From JABDII01 sp041576235 (GTDB lineage Bacteria; Gemmatimonadota; Gemmatimonadetes; Gemmatimonadales; GWC2-71-9), in assembly GCA_041576235.1 (NCBI GenBank), contig JBFGLJ010000013.1, forward strand, positions 1 to 27,384: 27,384 bases of DNA, in the 5' to 3' direction. The notes below the pieces were generated by a model. It searched no databases, was not told the origin of the DNA, and saw nothing but the letters and a program-made list of their open reading frames with translations. A program made the position numbers and the translations under genes. Positions 17,108 through 26,287 of this stretch are shown piece by piece; the first letter of the stretch is position 1; each line of letters begins with the position of its first letter.

Positions 17108-19242
17108 TGGGAATCTCCTTGCTGGCGCCCGCCTTCCTGGTCGCCCTCGCCGCGATCGCCATCCCCATTCTGGTGCACTTGACACACCGGCACCGGCGGG
17201 ATGTGACCCGGTTCCCGTCCCTTCAATTCCTGGAACGGGTTCCCTACCGCGCGGTCCGGCGGCAACGGATACGGCACTGGCTGCTGTTTGCGGCGCGCTC
17301 CCTCGCCATTGTGCTGCTGGTCGTCGCCTTTGCCAGGCCGTTCGTAGACCGACTGGGGGCGGGCGCCGCCGGGGGCGGGGGCGGCACCGAGGTGGCACTC
17401 CTCATGGATCGCTCGTACAGCATGAGCTACGGCGACTCGTGGGATCGAGCCCGCCGCGCGGCGCGGGAGGCCCTCGATGCCGTCGGCCCGGACGACCGCG
17501 TGTCGCTGATCACCTTCGCCGACGACGCCGTCATCGCCGTCGAGGCCACGGCCGACCCGGCCGTGATCCGACAAGTGCTGGACACCATGACCGCCTCTGT
17601 GGGCCGCACCCGGTACGCGCCGGCCCTGCAGCTCGCCCGTCAGATCGCGGCGCGATCGGATCTGTCCCGGAGGCAGGCGGTCCTCATCAGCGATTTTCAG
17701 GACAGCGGGTGGGACCGATCGGCCGACGTGAGCCTGCCCAAGGGGGTCGAGTTTCGCGCCGTCGATGTATCCACCAGAGAGTCGGCCAACGTGCTCGTGG
17801 CCGATGCCCGAATCCAGCGCAGCGGCCGCAGCGGCGGCGGCCGTGAAGAAGTCTTCGTCCTGGCCCGGGTGGTGAATCAGGGCGAGGCCCCCGTCCGGGC
17901 CCACCGGGTGGCGCTCGAGATCGATGGCAGGGAGGTCGAGCGGCGCGACGTCGCCCTCGACGCACGCGGTGCAGCCACGGTGCGATTCGGTCCCGTCCCC
18001 CAGCCGGCCTCGAAAGCCCGCGCCACCGTCCGCTCCGCGGACGACGCCCTGCTGGCCGATAATGCGTTCCATTTCGTCCTCCCGCCGCGTCCCACCGTGT
18101 CGCTGCTCTCGGTCGAAGGAGCCGGTCGGACATCCCGGCGCTCGCTCTATCTCCGCCAGGCGCTCGAGATCAGCCATGAACCGGCCTTCCTCGTCCAGTC
18201 CAAGCATGGCGACCAGGTCAGGGTCCAAGACCTCAGCGGGCGTGCCATGGTGGTGCTGAACGGCGCTCCGTTCCCACGGGGCGCCGTGGGACGGGCGCTG
18301 GTCGAGTTTGTCCGAAATGGTGGAGGGCTGTGGATCGTCCTCGGACAGGGCAGCGCGCTCGAGTCGTGGCCCACCGAGGCCCGCCCGCTCTTGCCCGGCA
18401 CCTGGAGCGAGCCGGTCGATCGGGTGCCTCGCGAGGGGACCGCCCTCGGAACCATCGAGTACGGCCATCCCGTCTTCGCGATCTTCAGCGCCCCAGAGAG
18501 CGGCGACCTGTCGAGCCCGCGCTTCTTCCGGTACCGGGTCATCGAGATGGACACGGCGGGCGTGGTCCTGGCTCGCTTCGCCGACGGTTCGGTGGCACTG
18601 GCCGAGCGGCACCATGGCAAAGGTAAGACCCTGGTGCTCGCCTCGGCCCTCGACAACCTCTGGAACGACCTCCCGGTTCAGCCGGTGTATCTCCCGCTGG
18701 TACACCAAGTCGCCCGATACCTCGGTGGCCGGAACATCGAGCAGCCCTGGTACCAGGCCGGGCAGATCATCGATGCCGCCCTGTTTCAGCAAACACAGGA
18801 AGACGATCCCGCCGAGGGTGCCGGCGGCGATCTCGTTGTGGAATCGCCGTCGGGGGCGCGCGTCTCCATTTCAATGGAGGGTGCGGACCGATTCGTGTCG
18901 CTGCTCGATCCGGGCTTCTACGGACTGCGGCGGGGGGGGAGGCGGGTCGACGCACACCCGATCGCGGTCAACGCCGATCGGTCGGAGTCGGACCGTCGTG
19001 CACTCGACACCGAGGAATTGGGTGCCGCCGTCACCGCGACCAGAGATCCGGAGGCCGCAACGGTCCCCTTCACGGCGCCAGCCGGCATGCTAACGCTCGC
19101 GGAGCGAGAACGGCGGCAGAACATGTGGTGGTATATCTTGATCGTGGCGCTCGTCGTACTCGTGGCTGAATCGGTCGCTTCCAACCGGCTACCGGCTCAC
19201 AGCGCTCGCCTCGAGCGGCACCAGGAGGCCCCACGTGGGTAG
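17107..19242 (+). CDS. BatA-like membrane protein with VWA domain
   Basis: Protein of 711 residues. The N-terminal BatA-type region has membrane helices at about 5-25 and 57-77 separated by basic sequence (HRHRRDVTRFPSLQFLERV), a hallmark of aerotolerance BatA N-termini. A VWA domain follows with MIDAS DRSYS (101-105) and LISDFQDSGW. Next come a beta-rich region (about 235-320), a GATase-like alpha/beta domain around VVLNG and GGGLWIVLGQG without an obvious cysteine, and a C-terminal membrane helix (WWYILIVALVVLVAES). ATG 17107 is preferred (TGATG overlap with the upstream stop); GTG 17104 would add one residue. It resembles the product of 8379-10667 in overall plan, suggesting two related membrane VWA subunits in one complex. 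It overlaps the DUF4175 gene by 8 bp. Confidence 0.9.
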   Translation: MGISLLAPAFLVALAAIAIPILVHLTHRHRRDVTRFPSLQFLERVPYRAVRRQRIRHWLLFAARSLAIVLLVVAFARPFVDRLGAGAAGGGGGTEVALLMDRSYSMSYGDSWDRARRAAREALDAVGPDDRVSLITFADDAVIAVEATADPAVIRQVLDTMTASVGRTRYAPALQLARQIAARSDLSRRQAVLISDFQDSGWDRSADVSLPKGVEFRAVDVSTRESANVLVADARIQRSGRSGGGREEVFVLARVVNQGEAPVRAHRVALEIDGREVERRDVALDARGAATVRFGPVPQPASKARATVRSADDALLADNAFHFVLPPRPTVSLLSVEGAGRTSRRSLYLRQALEISHEPAFLVQSKHGDQVRVQDLSGRAMVVLNGAPFPRGAVGRALVEFVRNGGGLWIVLGQGSALESWPTEARPLLPGTWSEPVDRVPREGTALGTIEYGHPVFAIFSAPESGDLSSPRFFRYRVIEMDTAGVVLARFADGSVALAERHHGKGKTLVLASALDNLWNDLPVQPVYLPLVHQVARYLGGRNIEQPWYQAGQIIDAALFQQTQEDDPAEGAGGDLVVESPSGARVSISMEGADRFVSLLDPGFYGLRRGGRRVDAHPIAVNADRSESDRRALDTEELGAAVTATRDPEAATVPFTAPAGMLTLAERERRQNMWWYILIVALVVLVAESVASNRLPAHSARLERHQEAPRG

Positions 19243-22200
19243 GTACTTCGATCCTGCACATTCCGACGGCCAAGATGAACTGCGCCGCGTTGTCCGGTCC
19301 GTCCGCGCACGGTGGCGTTTGCGGAGGCTGCTCGTCGGCGGGGCGATTGTGCTGTTCACCGCCGCCGTGCTGTTGCTCGGTGCCGCCTACGGCATTGACC
19401 GCTCGTACTTCGACGACACAGCTGTTCAGATCTATCGAGGCCTGGCATACCTCCTGATCGCTCTCGTGGCGGCCCGATACCTCATCACGCCGCAGCTGAC
19501 CAGGGTCTCCGATGAACGCGTCGCCCTCTATCTCGAAGAACACGAGCCGACGCTCAATGGCGCGCTCCTGAGCGCAGTTGAATTCGGGCAGCCCCGCGAA
19601 CCGGGTGTCCGGTTCGCCGGATCGCAAGCGCTGGTCGAACAGCTCGTCACATCCGCGGTCGCTCGCTGTAGCGAGATCGATCACGGGAAGCGCGTCGAGC
19701 GTCGCGCACTCAGACGGTCGGCCGGATTCATGGCCGGATCGACCGCGTTCGGAGCCATCCTCCTGCTGTTCGGTCCCGGATTCTGGCAGAATAGCAAACC
19801 CCTCTTGCTGACACCATGGAAGGCGCTCGGCATCAACCCGTATCGCATCGACGTCACCCCGGGTTCGGTCACGCTGCCACGCGGGTCCGATCTCAAGGTC
19901 TTCGCCCGTCTGGTGAATTTCGACGCCGAGGAGGTGGAACTCGTCGTCCAAGGCGGTGAAGCCATGGAGTGGGATCGGTGGCCCATGACCATCGAAGACA
20001 CGACCGCCGGGTATTCACTCATGCTGTTCGACCTGACCGACCCGCGACAATACTACGTCGAGGCCAGCGGCGTCCGATCATCGGTGTTTCGGATCGAGTT
20101 GGTCGACCTGCCCTATGTCGAGGACATCGCCGTCGAATACCGCTTCCCGTCGTATACCGGCTTGCGTCCCCAGGTGCAGGAGGGTTCGGGAGATATCATC
20201 GCGCTCAAGGGAACGAAGGCCGTCGTAACGGTTGCGCCAACCGTTCCGGTAGCCGGCGGGCACCTGGAGGTGCAGGCGGGAGACACCATCCCGCTCGCGC
20301 TGACGACGGACGGGCGGCTCAGCGGCACGCTGGTTGTCGAGGCCGAAGGCACCTACCGCGTCCTGTTCGAGAGCATCGAGGGCGATCAGGTTGTGGGATC
20401 GCCCGATTACCTCATCGAGCCGCTGGCGGATCAACCCCCATCGGTCTCCTTCGCCACGCCGGGCCGCGACATCTCGGTCACCAGCCTGGAAGAGGTCACG
20501 ACAGAGGTCGAGGCGCAAGACGACTACGGCGTCGCACGGGTCGAATTGGTGTACGCCGTGAACGGCGGTGAGGAGCAGACGCTCGAACTCTACCCCGGGC
20601 CCCGACGTCTCAAGGACGTCTCGGTGCGACACACCTTCTTCCTCGAAGACCTCGAGCTCGAGCCCGGTGATTTTCTCTCCTACTACGCCAAGGCCACGGA
20701 CGGGCGCCGGGGCCGGACGAGCGAAGCCGTCACCGACATCTACTTCATGGAAGTCCGGCCGTTCGACCGGACCTTCCGCCAGGCCGATCAGCAGCCGGGC
20801 ACAGGCATGGGGTCCGTCAGCGGCGAACTCTCGGAACGGCAGCGGCAAATCATCGCGGCCACCTTTCGGCTAGTCCGGGATCGCGCGGCCTATTCGGAGA
20901 AGGAATTCAACGAGCACCTGTCCACGGTGACGCTCTCGCAGGGCCGGCTCCGCGAAGAAGTCCGCACCCTCATTCAGCGGATGCAGTCGCGCGGGATCAC
21001 CGGCGTCGATTCGACCTTCGCCATCATCGCCGAAGCGCTTCCCAAGGCGGTGACCGAGATGGAGACCGCCGAGGCCGAGCTTGGCGCCCGTAAACCGAAG
21101 GAGGCCTTGTCACCGGAACAGCGGGCCCTCCAGCAACTGCAGCGAGCCGAGGCGGCGTACCGTGAGTTCCAAGTCGGCTTCGCGGAAGGAGGCGGCTCGC
21201 CGGGCGAGAGCGGAAGCATCAGCGAGGAGCTCGCAGATCTCTTCGAGCTCGAACTGGACCGGATGCGCAATCAGTACGAGCAAGTCCAGCGCGGGAACCA
21301 GCAGGCCGCGGATGAGCGCATCGATGAAACGCTGGAGAAACTGCGCGAGCTGGCGCGGCGACAGCAGCAGGAGAACGAGCGCTTGCAGGCCCGCGCTCGG
21401 GCCGGGCAGGCCGGGGCCGGCGCGGGAGGCGGGGGACAGCGCCGGCTCGCCGAGGAGGCCGAGGAACAGGCGCGGCGGCTGGAGCGGCTGGCGCGCGAAC
21501 AATCCCAGCCGGGACTCGCCGAAACGGCCCGGCAACTGCGCGAAGCCGCGGAGGCCATGCGGCGGGCCGCGTCGGCACAGGGGTCGAGCGGCGCGGCCCA
21601 GGGCCGCAACGCCCTGGAACAGCTGCGCGACGCCCGGCGGCGGCTCGAGCGCAATCGCTCGGGCCGGGTAGCGCGGGACGCCCAAGACGCCCTCGAGCGG
21701 GCACAACGCCTCCTCGATCAACAGGATCGCATGCTCGAGGACCTGGCGGGACTGAACCCCTCGCCCACCGACCCCCAATCGCAAGAACGGCTGCAGCGGA
21801 TGGTCGAGCGGAAGGGGCAGATGGCCGCCGACGTCGGTGAGCTGGAACAACTCCTCGATCAAGCAGCGCGAGACGGCCGGCGCGATCAGGCCGAAGCCGC
21901 GCGAGGCTTGGCCGAAGCGGCTGGAGCCATCCGAGACAATCAGCTTCGAGAAAAACTCCTGTATTCGCGCGGTGTCATTCAGGGTCGCTCGCGGGAGTAC
22001 GCGCAGAACTTCGAAGAGCAGATTCGCAGAGATGTGGAAGACGTGCGGACGAGAATCGAGGACGCGCTGAGCACCATAGGGACCTCGCGCGAGCAGCGCC
22101 TGGACGACGCCCTGGACCGGGCCCAGGACCTGGTGACCGGTCTCGAGTCGCTGGGCGAGCGCATTCGCCGGCAGGCCGATGCCCAGGACTCGGCTCAAGG

Positions 22201-22717
22201 CCGGCGGTTGGCGGAGCGCGGGGACACGGGAAGGGAGGCGGGAGCGCCCGAAGACACCCAGGGCGAATCACCGCAGGGTAGCGAACCAGGCCCGGGAGAC
22301 GGGCAACAGCCATCCCAGGCCCAGGGCAATCGGGGGCAAGGCGGCGATGGGAATCGGCTGGGCTTCTCAGAAGAGAGTGTGCGGCAATGGCGTCGCGAGT
22401 TCTCCGAGCGCCGCCAGGAGCTCCAGCAACTCCGGAATCAGCTCCGCGCCGAAGGGATCGACACCGGCGAGCTCGATCGGGTCATCTCGAGCATGCGCGA
22501 CCTCGGCGCCAGCAATATCTACGAGGACCGCCGCTCGGCCATCCGGTTGCATCGGGAACTGCTACAAGGGCTCAAGGAGTTCGAGTACGGGTTGCGGCGT
22601 GCCCTCACGGGACCCGATCCCGAACAGCTGCAGCAGGTGGGAAGCGACAAGGTGCCAGCGGAATACCGCGAGCTGGTGGAGGAGTACTACCGGGCTCTGG
22701 CCGGAGGAAGACGCTAA
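19235..22717 (+). CDS. DUF4175-like large membrane protein with long coiled-coil region
   Basis: Protein of 1160 residues, the largest in the window. Membrane helices are predicted at about 32-52, 68-84 and 164-181. Residues about 200-510 are beta-rich, Ig-like and probably periplasmic. From about 530 to 985 the sequence is Glu/Arg/Gln-rich with heptad-like helices (several coiled-coil blocks, e.g. 665-725, 735-780 and 790-840). A low-complexity Gly/Gln/Pro/Ser linker (985-1040) and a conserved-looking helical tail (1045-1160) complete it. This layout matches DUF4175-type proteins found beside MoxR/VWA/DUF4159 genes. GTG 19235 has AGGAGG a few nt upstream and overlaps the preceding stop by 8 bp. 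It is the last gene of the operon and may be a scaffold or tether crossing the periplasm. No enzymatic motif was seen. Confidence 0.82.
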   Translation: MGRYFDPAHSDGQDELRRVVRSVRARWRLRRLLVGGAIVLFTAAVLLLGAAYGIDRSYFDDTAVQIYRGLAYLLIALVAARYLITPQLTRVSDERVALYLEEHEPTLNGALLSAVEFGQPREPGVRFAGSQALVEQLVTSAVARCSEIDHGKRVERRALRRSAGFMAGSTAFGAILLLFGPGFWQNSKPLLLTPWKALGINPYRIDVTPGSVTLPRGSDLKVFARLVNFDAEEVELVVQGGEAMEWDRWPMTIEDTTAGYSLMLFDLTDPRQYYVEASGVRSSVFRIELVDLPYVEDIAVEYRFPSYTGLRPQVQEGSGDIIALKGTKAVVTVAPTVPVAGGHLEVQAGDTIPLALTTDGRLSGTLVVEAEGTYRVLFESIEGDQVVGSPDYLIEPLADQPPSVSFATPGRDISVTSLEEVTTEVEAQDDYGVARVELVYAVNGGEEQTLELYPGPRRLKDVSVRHTFFLEDLELEPGDFLSYYAKATDGRRGRTSEAVTDIYFMEVRPFDRTFRQADQQPGTGMGSVSGELSERQRQIIAATFRLVRDRAAYSEKEFNEHLSTVTLSQGRLREEVRTLIQRMQSRGITGVDSTFAIIAEALPKAVTEMETAEAELGARKPKEALSPEQRALQQLQRAEAAYREFQVGFAEGGGSPGESGSISEELADLFELELDRMRNQYEQVQRGNQQAADERIDETLEKLRELARRQQQENERLQARARAGQAGAGAGGGGQRRLAEEAEEQARRLERLAREQSQPGLAETARQLREAAEAMRRAASAQGSSGAAQGRNALEQLRDARRRLERNRSGRVARDAQDALERAQRLLDQQDRMLEDLAGLNPSPTDPQSQERLQRMVERKGQMAADVGELEQLLDQAARDGRRDQAEAARGLAEAAGAIRDNQLREKLLYSRGVIQGRSREYAQNFEEQIRRDVEDVRTRIEDALSTIGTSREQRLDDALDRAQDLVTGLESLGERIRRQADAQDSAQGRRLAERGDTGREAGAPEDTQGESPQGSEPGPGDGQQPSQAQGNRGQGGDGNRLGFSEESVRQWRREFSERRQELQQLRNQLRAEGIDTGELDRVISSMRDLGASNIYEDRRSAIRLHRELLQGLKEFEYGLRRALTGPDPEQLQQVGSDKVPAEYRELVEEYYRALAGGRR

Positions 22718-22782
22718 GAACGGGATCGGCAACGGAAGGACGGCGCCAGGAACCGGAATGCGGCCGAGCTCGTTTCACCAAC

Positions 22783-23895
22783 ATGAACCCCACGAGATGC
22801 AGTGTTCCGATGGCGCTGGCTGCGGTGGTGCTTCCCCTCGTCCTCAACGCCCAGTCGGTGTCCCCCGACGAGTGGCGCACCGATTTCTCCAAGCACACCG
22901 TCCCGCTCGATGAAATCGTCTCCGGCGGGCCGCCCAAGGACGGCATCCCCCCCATCGACCGGCCGACGTTCGTGCGCGTGCCAGACGCCGACCGCTGGCT
23001 CGGCGACCGGGAGCCGGTCGTCCTGGTGACGCTGGATGGTCAAGCCCGGGTCTACCCACTCCAGATTTTGATGTGGCACGAGATCGTGAATGACGAAATC
23101 GGCACCACACCGGTCTCCGTCACCTATTGTCCCCTCTGTAATACTGCCCTGGCGTTCGACCGGCGGCTCGACGGCCGGGTCTTGGATTTCGGGACCACCG
23201 GACGGCTTCGCCACTCAGACTTGGTGATGTACGACCGGCAGACGGAGAGCTGGTGGCAGCAGGCGAGTGGCGAAGGGATCGTCGGCGCCTACGCCGGCCG
23301 GACCCTCACCTTCGTCAGCGCCCCCGTGGTGAGCTGGTCGTTGGTGAAGCAGAGCCATCCGCAGGCCCAAGTCCTCTCCAGGAAGACGGGGTTCAACCGT
23401 CAGTACGGGAGGAATCCCTACACCCGGTATGATTCGCAGCGGGGGCCATACACCCGGTTCTTCCGAGCCAAGAAAGACGGACGGCTCCCGGCCATGGAGC
23501 GCGTTGCCGCGCTCGAGATCGGCGGGTCCAGTGTGGCCTACGCGTTTTCCCTACTCGCCAAGAAGCGGGTGGTGAATGACCAGGTCTCGGGAACTCCCAT
23601 CGCGGTGCTGTGGGCGGAGGGAACGGCCAGCGCCGTCGATCGCGAGGCCATCGCGGAGAGCAGGGATGTCGGTGCGAGCGCCGTGTTCGACCGGAGGCTC
23701 GACGGCCAAACCCTCTCCTTTGCGCCCTCGGGGCCCGGCCGCTTCCGGGACCAAGAAACCGGATCCACCTGGAATCTCCTGGGACGGGGCATCGACGGAC
23801 CGCTGGAGGGACGCCAGCTCCGCGCCATCCCGCACGGCAACCATTTCTGGTTCGCCTGGGGGGTCTTCAAGCCTGCGACGCGGGTGGTGAAGTAA
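22783..23895 (+). CDS. DUF3179 domain-containing secreted protein
   Basis: Protein of 370 residues with an N-terminal signal segment (about 6-23, ending LNAQS) and a DUF3179 domain. Hallmarks are MWHEIVND (97-104), TYCPLCNTALAFDR (114-127; Cys116 and Cys119), FGTTGRLRHSDLVMYDR, SWWQQASGEGIVG and a C-terminal HGNHFWFAWGVFKP. The conserved His and CPLC motif look like a metal or redox site, but no activity is established for the family as far as I know. ATG 22783 is chosen because the signal peptide starts there; it is 65 bp beyond the operon, with no strong Shine-Dalgarno, so it may be read through from the operon or have its own promoter. It is convergent with the TlpA-fusion gene (5-bp gap). 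Confidence 0.9.
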   Translation: MNPTRCSVPMALAAVVLPLVLNAQSVSPDEWRTDFSKHTVPLDEIVSGGPPKDGIPPIDRPTFVRVPDADRWLGDREPVVLVTLDGQARVYPLQILMWHEIVNDEIGTTPVSVTYCPLCNTALAFDRRLDGRVLDFGTTGRLRHSDLVMYDRQTESWWQQASGEGIVGAYAGRTLTFVSAPVVSWSLVKQSHPQAQVLSRKTGFNRQYGRNPYTRYDSQRGPYTRFFRAKKDGRLPAMERVAALEIGGSSVAYAFSLLAKKRVVNDQVSGTPIAVLWAEGTASAVDREAIAESRDVGASAVFDRRLDGQTLSFAPSGPGRFRDQETGSTWNLLGRGIDGPLEGRQLRAIPHGNHFWFAWGVFKPATRVVK

Positions 23896-23900
23896 CGCGA

Positions 23901-25475
23901 CTAATGCCGGTGGCCTGACATCGCCGGGTCGCCCCCGCCGTGCTCCCGATCGCCGCGGGCCAGTTCGGCGTCGATCACCGTCCGAATCGCATCCATCTGT
24001 TCCTCGCCCGCATACCCCATCCACCGCTGCACCACCTTGCCCTCGCGATCCACCAGCACCGTGAACGGGAGCCCGCGATAGAAGTATTTGGTCTTGAGGT
24101 CCCCACGGCCCAACAAGGCCGGGAACTCGAACCCAAACTCCTGCATGAACCACTCGGCATCCGCCGGATTCTCATCCTCGTTCATCGTGAGAAATTGAAA
24201 GTCCGGATGGGCGATCGCCCGGCGGAGGGAATCCAGCGCCGGCATCTCCACCCGGCAGGGCGTGCACCAGCTCGCCCAGAAATTGATCAGGGTGACCCTC
24301 CCAGCCAGAGCGGCGGAGCCGATGTGCCCTCCACCCAAGACATCCAGCGAGAAGGGCGCAAAGAGCTCACGATCCGCCACCGCGACACCGCTCAACAGGC
24401 GAAAGGCGTCGAAACGATAGAGGCGTCCGCGCGCATTGACCGCCAGGGTCGGAAGCGCCGTCGGGAAGCGGGCGGTCCACACCAGGGCGCCGGTTGCGGG
24501 ATCGAACACATCGAGGCGGCTCTGAACGGTGGTGTACCCCGGGGTGCTCAAGAGGTAGAGCCTGCCGTCGGGCCCCGCCGTGAGGCCCAGGTTGACGGGA
24601 TAGTACTCCATGGTGGCCACGCCGTCCTCGAGAACCAGCCTGGGTTCGGCCGTGCTCTGGGGCAGGCCCCGGGTGGCGACCCATAGGGTGTCGCCGGTTG
24701 GGGTCAGCGCGATCAGCTCATCTCGAATGAACGGAGCGTAGAAGAGGGTATCGCCCCCGCCCAGGACCTCCAGGTGGCCGGTGTTGGCCAGCTCGGTCAT
24801 GAGCACGTGCTGGGGGATCACCGCGGGCGCAATCGCCTGGACCGGTTCGCCGGTGGCGCTGAGCCGACTGATGACGGGAGTGGGAACGGAGTCCCACCGG
24901 AAGTTGAAATTGCGCGGCGACCGGGTGGCCCACACGGCCTCAGCGTGAGGCCACGACGCCACGAGGCTGGTGAATTCATAGGGGGCGGGGACCGTACGAG
25001 CGATCCGGCCGCTTGAGTCGGTTTGCACGATATCTCCACCCGAGCTGGCGATCCACCAGCCCGCGCCGTGGCGGGCTGCGCTCTCGATGTCGCGGCCGCC
25101 GAGCTGCAATCGGGGCTGGGTGAAGCGGAGATCGCGGTCGACAACGATGAGCCGGCCGGAGCCGTCGAACACCGAGCGCAGGCCGGGGCCGGCCCGCTGT
25201 GCCAGCCGGCCCTGGAGCCACAAGAGCTCCACCGGCTCGACGGGGAAGGTGGTGTCGGCTACGAGGGCGGGAGCGGCGGTGGGGATGGGGGCGCCACCCG
25301 CGTGGCCGCGCTCGCCCACGAGCGGGGGGAGGAGCCGCCTCGGCTCCGGGCCAGCCAACAGCCCCCGGGCGGCGTAGCCAACGCCGGCCACACCGACGAG
25401 GGCCATGGCGATGAGCGCGGGCCGCAGGAGACCGCTCCGCCGGCCCGGCTCATGTGCTCCCCCCGCCCTCGTCAT
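23901..25475 (-). CDS. Beta-propeller / TlpA-like thioredoxin fusion protein
   Basis: Protein of 524 residues. An N-terminal membrane anchor (about 17-40) is followed by propeller-like repeats (about 95-360) typical of 6-bladed/NHL-type proteins in which strands alternate with GDTL and DGRLYLL turns. The C-terminus (about 370-505) is a TlpA/ResA-like thioredoxin domain with active-site WASWCTPC (Cys404, Cys407), the cis-proline Pro470 (GLPFT) and the VDREGKVV strand. It would act as a periplasmic thiol reductant with a sensing or docking propeller. The tail is His/Gly-rich and ends GHRH. The start ATG 25475 overlaps the stop of the small upstream gene by 4 bp (ATGA) with AAAGG adjacent, so the two are coupled. 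Confidence 0.87.
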   Translation of the reverse strand: MTRAGGAHEPGRRSGLLRPALIAMALVGVAGVGYAARGLLAGPEPRRLLPPLVGERGHAGGAPIPTAAPALVADTTFPVEPVELLWLQGRLAQRAGPGLRSVFDGSGRLIVVDRDLRFTQPRLQLGGRDIESAARHGAGWWIASSGGDIVQTDSSGRIARTVPAPYEFTSLVASWPHAEAVWATRSPRNFNFRWDSVPTPVISRLSATGEPVQAIAPAVIPQHVLMTELANTGHLEVLGGGDTLFYAPFIRDELIALTPTGDTLWVATRGLPQSTAEPRLVLEDGVATMEYYPVNLGLTAGPDGRLYLLSTPGYTTVQSRLDVFDPATGALVWTARFPTALPTLAVNARGRLYRFDAFRLLSGVAVADRELFAPFSLDVLGGGHIGSAALAGRVTLINFWASWCTPCRVEMPALDSLRRAIAHPDFQFLTMNEDENPADAEWFMQEFGFEFPALLGRGDLKTKYFYRGLPFTVLVDREGKVVQRWMGYAGEEQMDAIRTVIDAELARGDREHGGGDPAMSGHRH

Positions 25476-25873
25476 CCTTTCGTGTGTCCCGTCTTCACGT
25501 CGGCGATCTGAATGGCGTTCGCGCCGCCGGCCTTGAATACCTTGCCGCGCACCTCGACCACCTGCTCGGCGTGTTCCTTGAGCAGGGCGTTCTGCGAGCT
25601 GCCCGGCATGTCGGCGCTCACGGGAATATAGAGCTCCCCGTCGCTGGTCAGGATCGCCAACGGAATGCCCTTGTCAGCGCAGACTTGGGTACACATGCGG
25701 TGGTCCTTGCCCGACAGTCCGGCGCCGAACTTACAGGACACGTCGATCACGGTTCCCGTGATGGTGGCGTTGGTGTAGGCGGGCTTGTCCTTGCCCTGGG
25801 CGTGGGCGGTTGCGGGCAGGAGCACGGCCACGAACGCTGCCGCCGCCAGGCCCGTAAGGACGCGTTTCAACAT
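25472..25873 (-). CDS. Small secreted protein with conserved Cys/His motif
   Basis: Protein of 133 residues with a clear signal peptide (residues 1-25, cleavage after ATAHA). The mature part begins with GTVIDVSC and carries C47-x10-H58-x2-C61-x3-C65, then GIPLAILTSDGELYIPVS and a C-terminal strand pair (VVEVRGKVF, AIQIADV) suggestive of an OB-like beta-barrel. The Cys/His pattern could bind a metal or haem, or form disulphides. I recall similar unnamed proteins in Gemmatimonadota and Acidobacteriota but no assigned function. ATG 25873 is supported by GAGGAGG 5 nt upstream. Its stop overlaps the start of the thioredoxin-fusion gene, so that protein is the likely partner and may reduce these cysteines. 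Confidence 0.85.
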   Translation of the reverse strand: MLKRVLTGLAAAAFVAVLLPATAHAQGKDKPAYTNATITGTVIDVSCKFGAGLSGKDHRMCTQVCADKGIPLAILTSDGELYIPVSADMPGSSQNALLKEHAEQVVEVRGKVFKAGGANAIQIADVKTGHTKG

Positions 25874-25909
25874 GAGGCCTCCTCAACTGGTAGGGTGGTG
25901 GTTTGGACC

Positions 25910-25950
25910 CAGGCCGGGCCTTCCGAGGAAGGGGGGATCCTCCCGGCCTG
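25910..25950. repeat. Long hairpin in the leader of the Cys/His protein gene
   Basis: Perfect 9-bp arms CAGGCCGGG (25910-25918) and CCCGGCCTG (25942-25950) enclose a second perfect stem CCTTCC-GA-GGAAGG (25919-25932). Outside the arms, TGGA/TCCA and GGTT/AACC can pair with 2-nt bulges. On the minus strand it lies about 37-77 nt upstream of the start codon. It lacks a U-tract, so it looks like a leader structure or protein-binding site, not a terminator. Confidence 0.5.
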
Positions 25951-25994
25951 TCCACCAACCGAACGACCCGAGCCCGCAATCGGTTCTCCGCGTC

Positions 25995-26198
25995 TCACCC
26001 TGTGCAGAGGCCGGCCTGTGACCCCGCGGACACTGGGGTGGGCATCTGGTAATCCTCGCCACCACGCTGGCGGCACAAGATGGTCCTCAACTGGTCCAAG
26101 GAAACCGCCTCCCTTCCCGGCTTGCTTAACAGCAGCCTCCACCGATCCCCCGAAAGCGCAAGGCCGGCAGGTAGGACGAGCTGGTGAAGACGAAGCAT
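25995..26198 (-). CDS. Questionable small open frame (67 aa) in the intergenic region
   Basis: The ATG at 26198 has GAGGG 5 nt upstream and the frame reads 67 residues (starts MLRLHQLVLPAG, includes CRQRGGEDYQMP). It resembles no family I know and shows no signal peptide or membrane helix. The good ribosome binding site is the only support; it may equally be a chance frame in an untranslated leader. Confidence 0.2.
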   Translation of the reverse strand: MLRLHQLVLPAGLALSGDRWRLLLSKPGREAVSLDQLRTILCRQRGGEDYQMPTPVSAGSQAGLCTG

Positions 26199-26287
26199 GG
26201 TGCCCTCTTTTCTAGAGTCCATCCGGAAGCTGCCTCCGAACGGTCAAGAGAGGGTCAAGCAGTGCTGGGCCTGGAAACAGACCTGGT

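Larger units (their letters stand above)
25874..26287. other. 414-bp intergenic region between the GH20 gene and the small Cys/His protein
   Basis: No confident gene fills this stretch. Reading leftward it contains a possible 67-codon frame (25995-26198), then a strong hairpin (25910-25950) in the probable 5' leader of the small secreted-protein gene. No intrinsic terminator with a U-tract was seen after the GH20 stop, and no known riboswitch class was recognised. Confidence 0.6.

Noticed and set aside
25874..25960. T-box or other known riboswitch upstream of the small secreted protein
   Set aside because: A GGGTGG string is superficially T-box-like, but the specifier and antiterminator elements are absent and the gene is not a tRNA/amino-acid gene.
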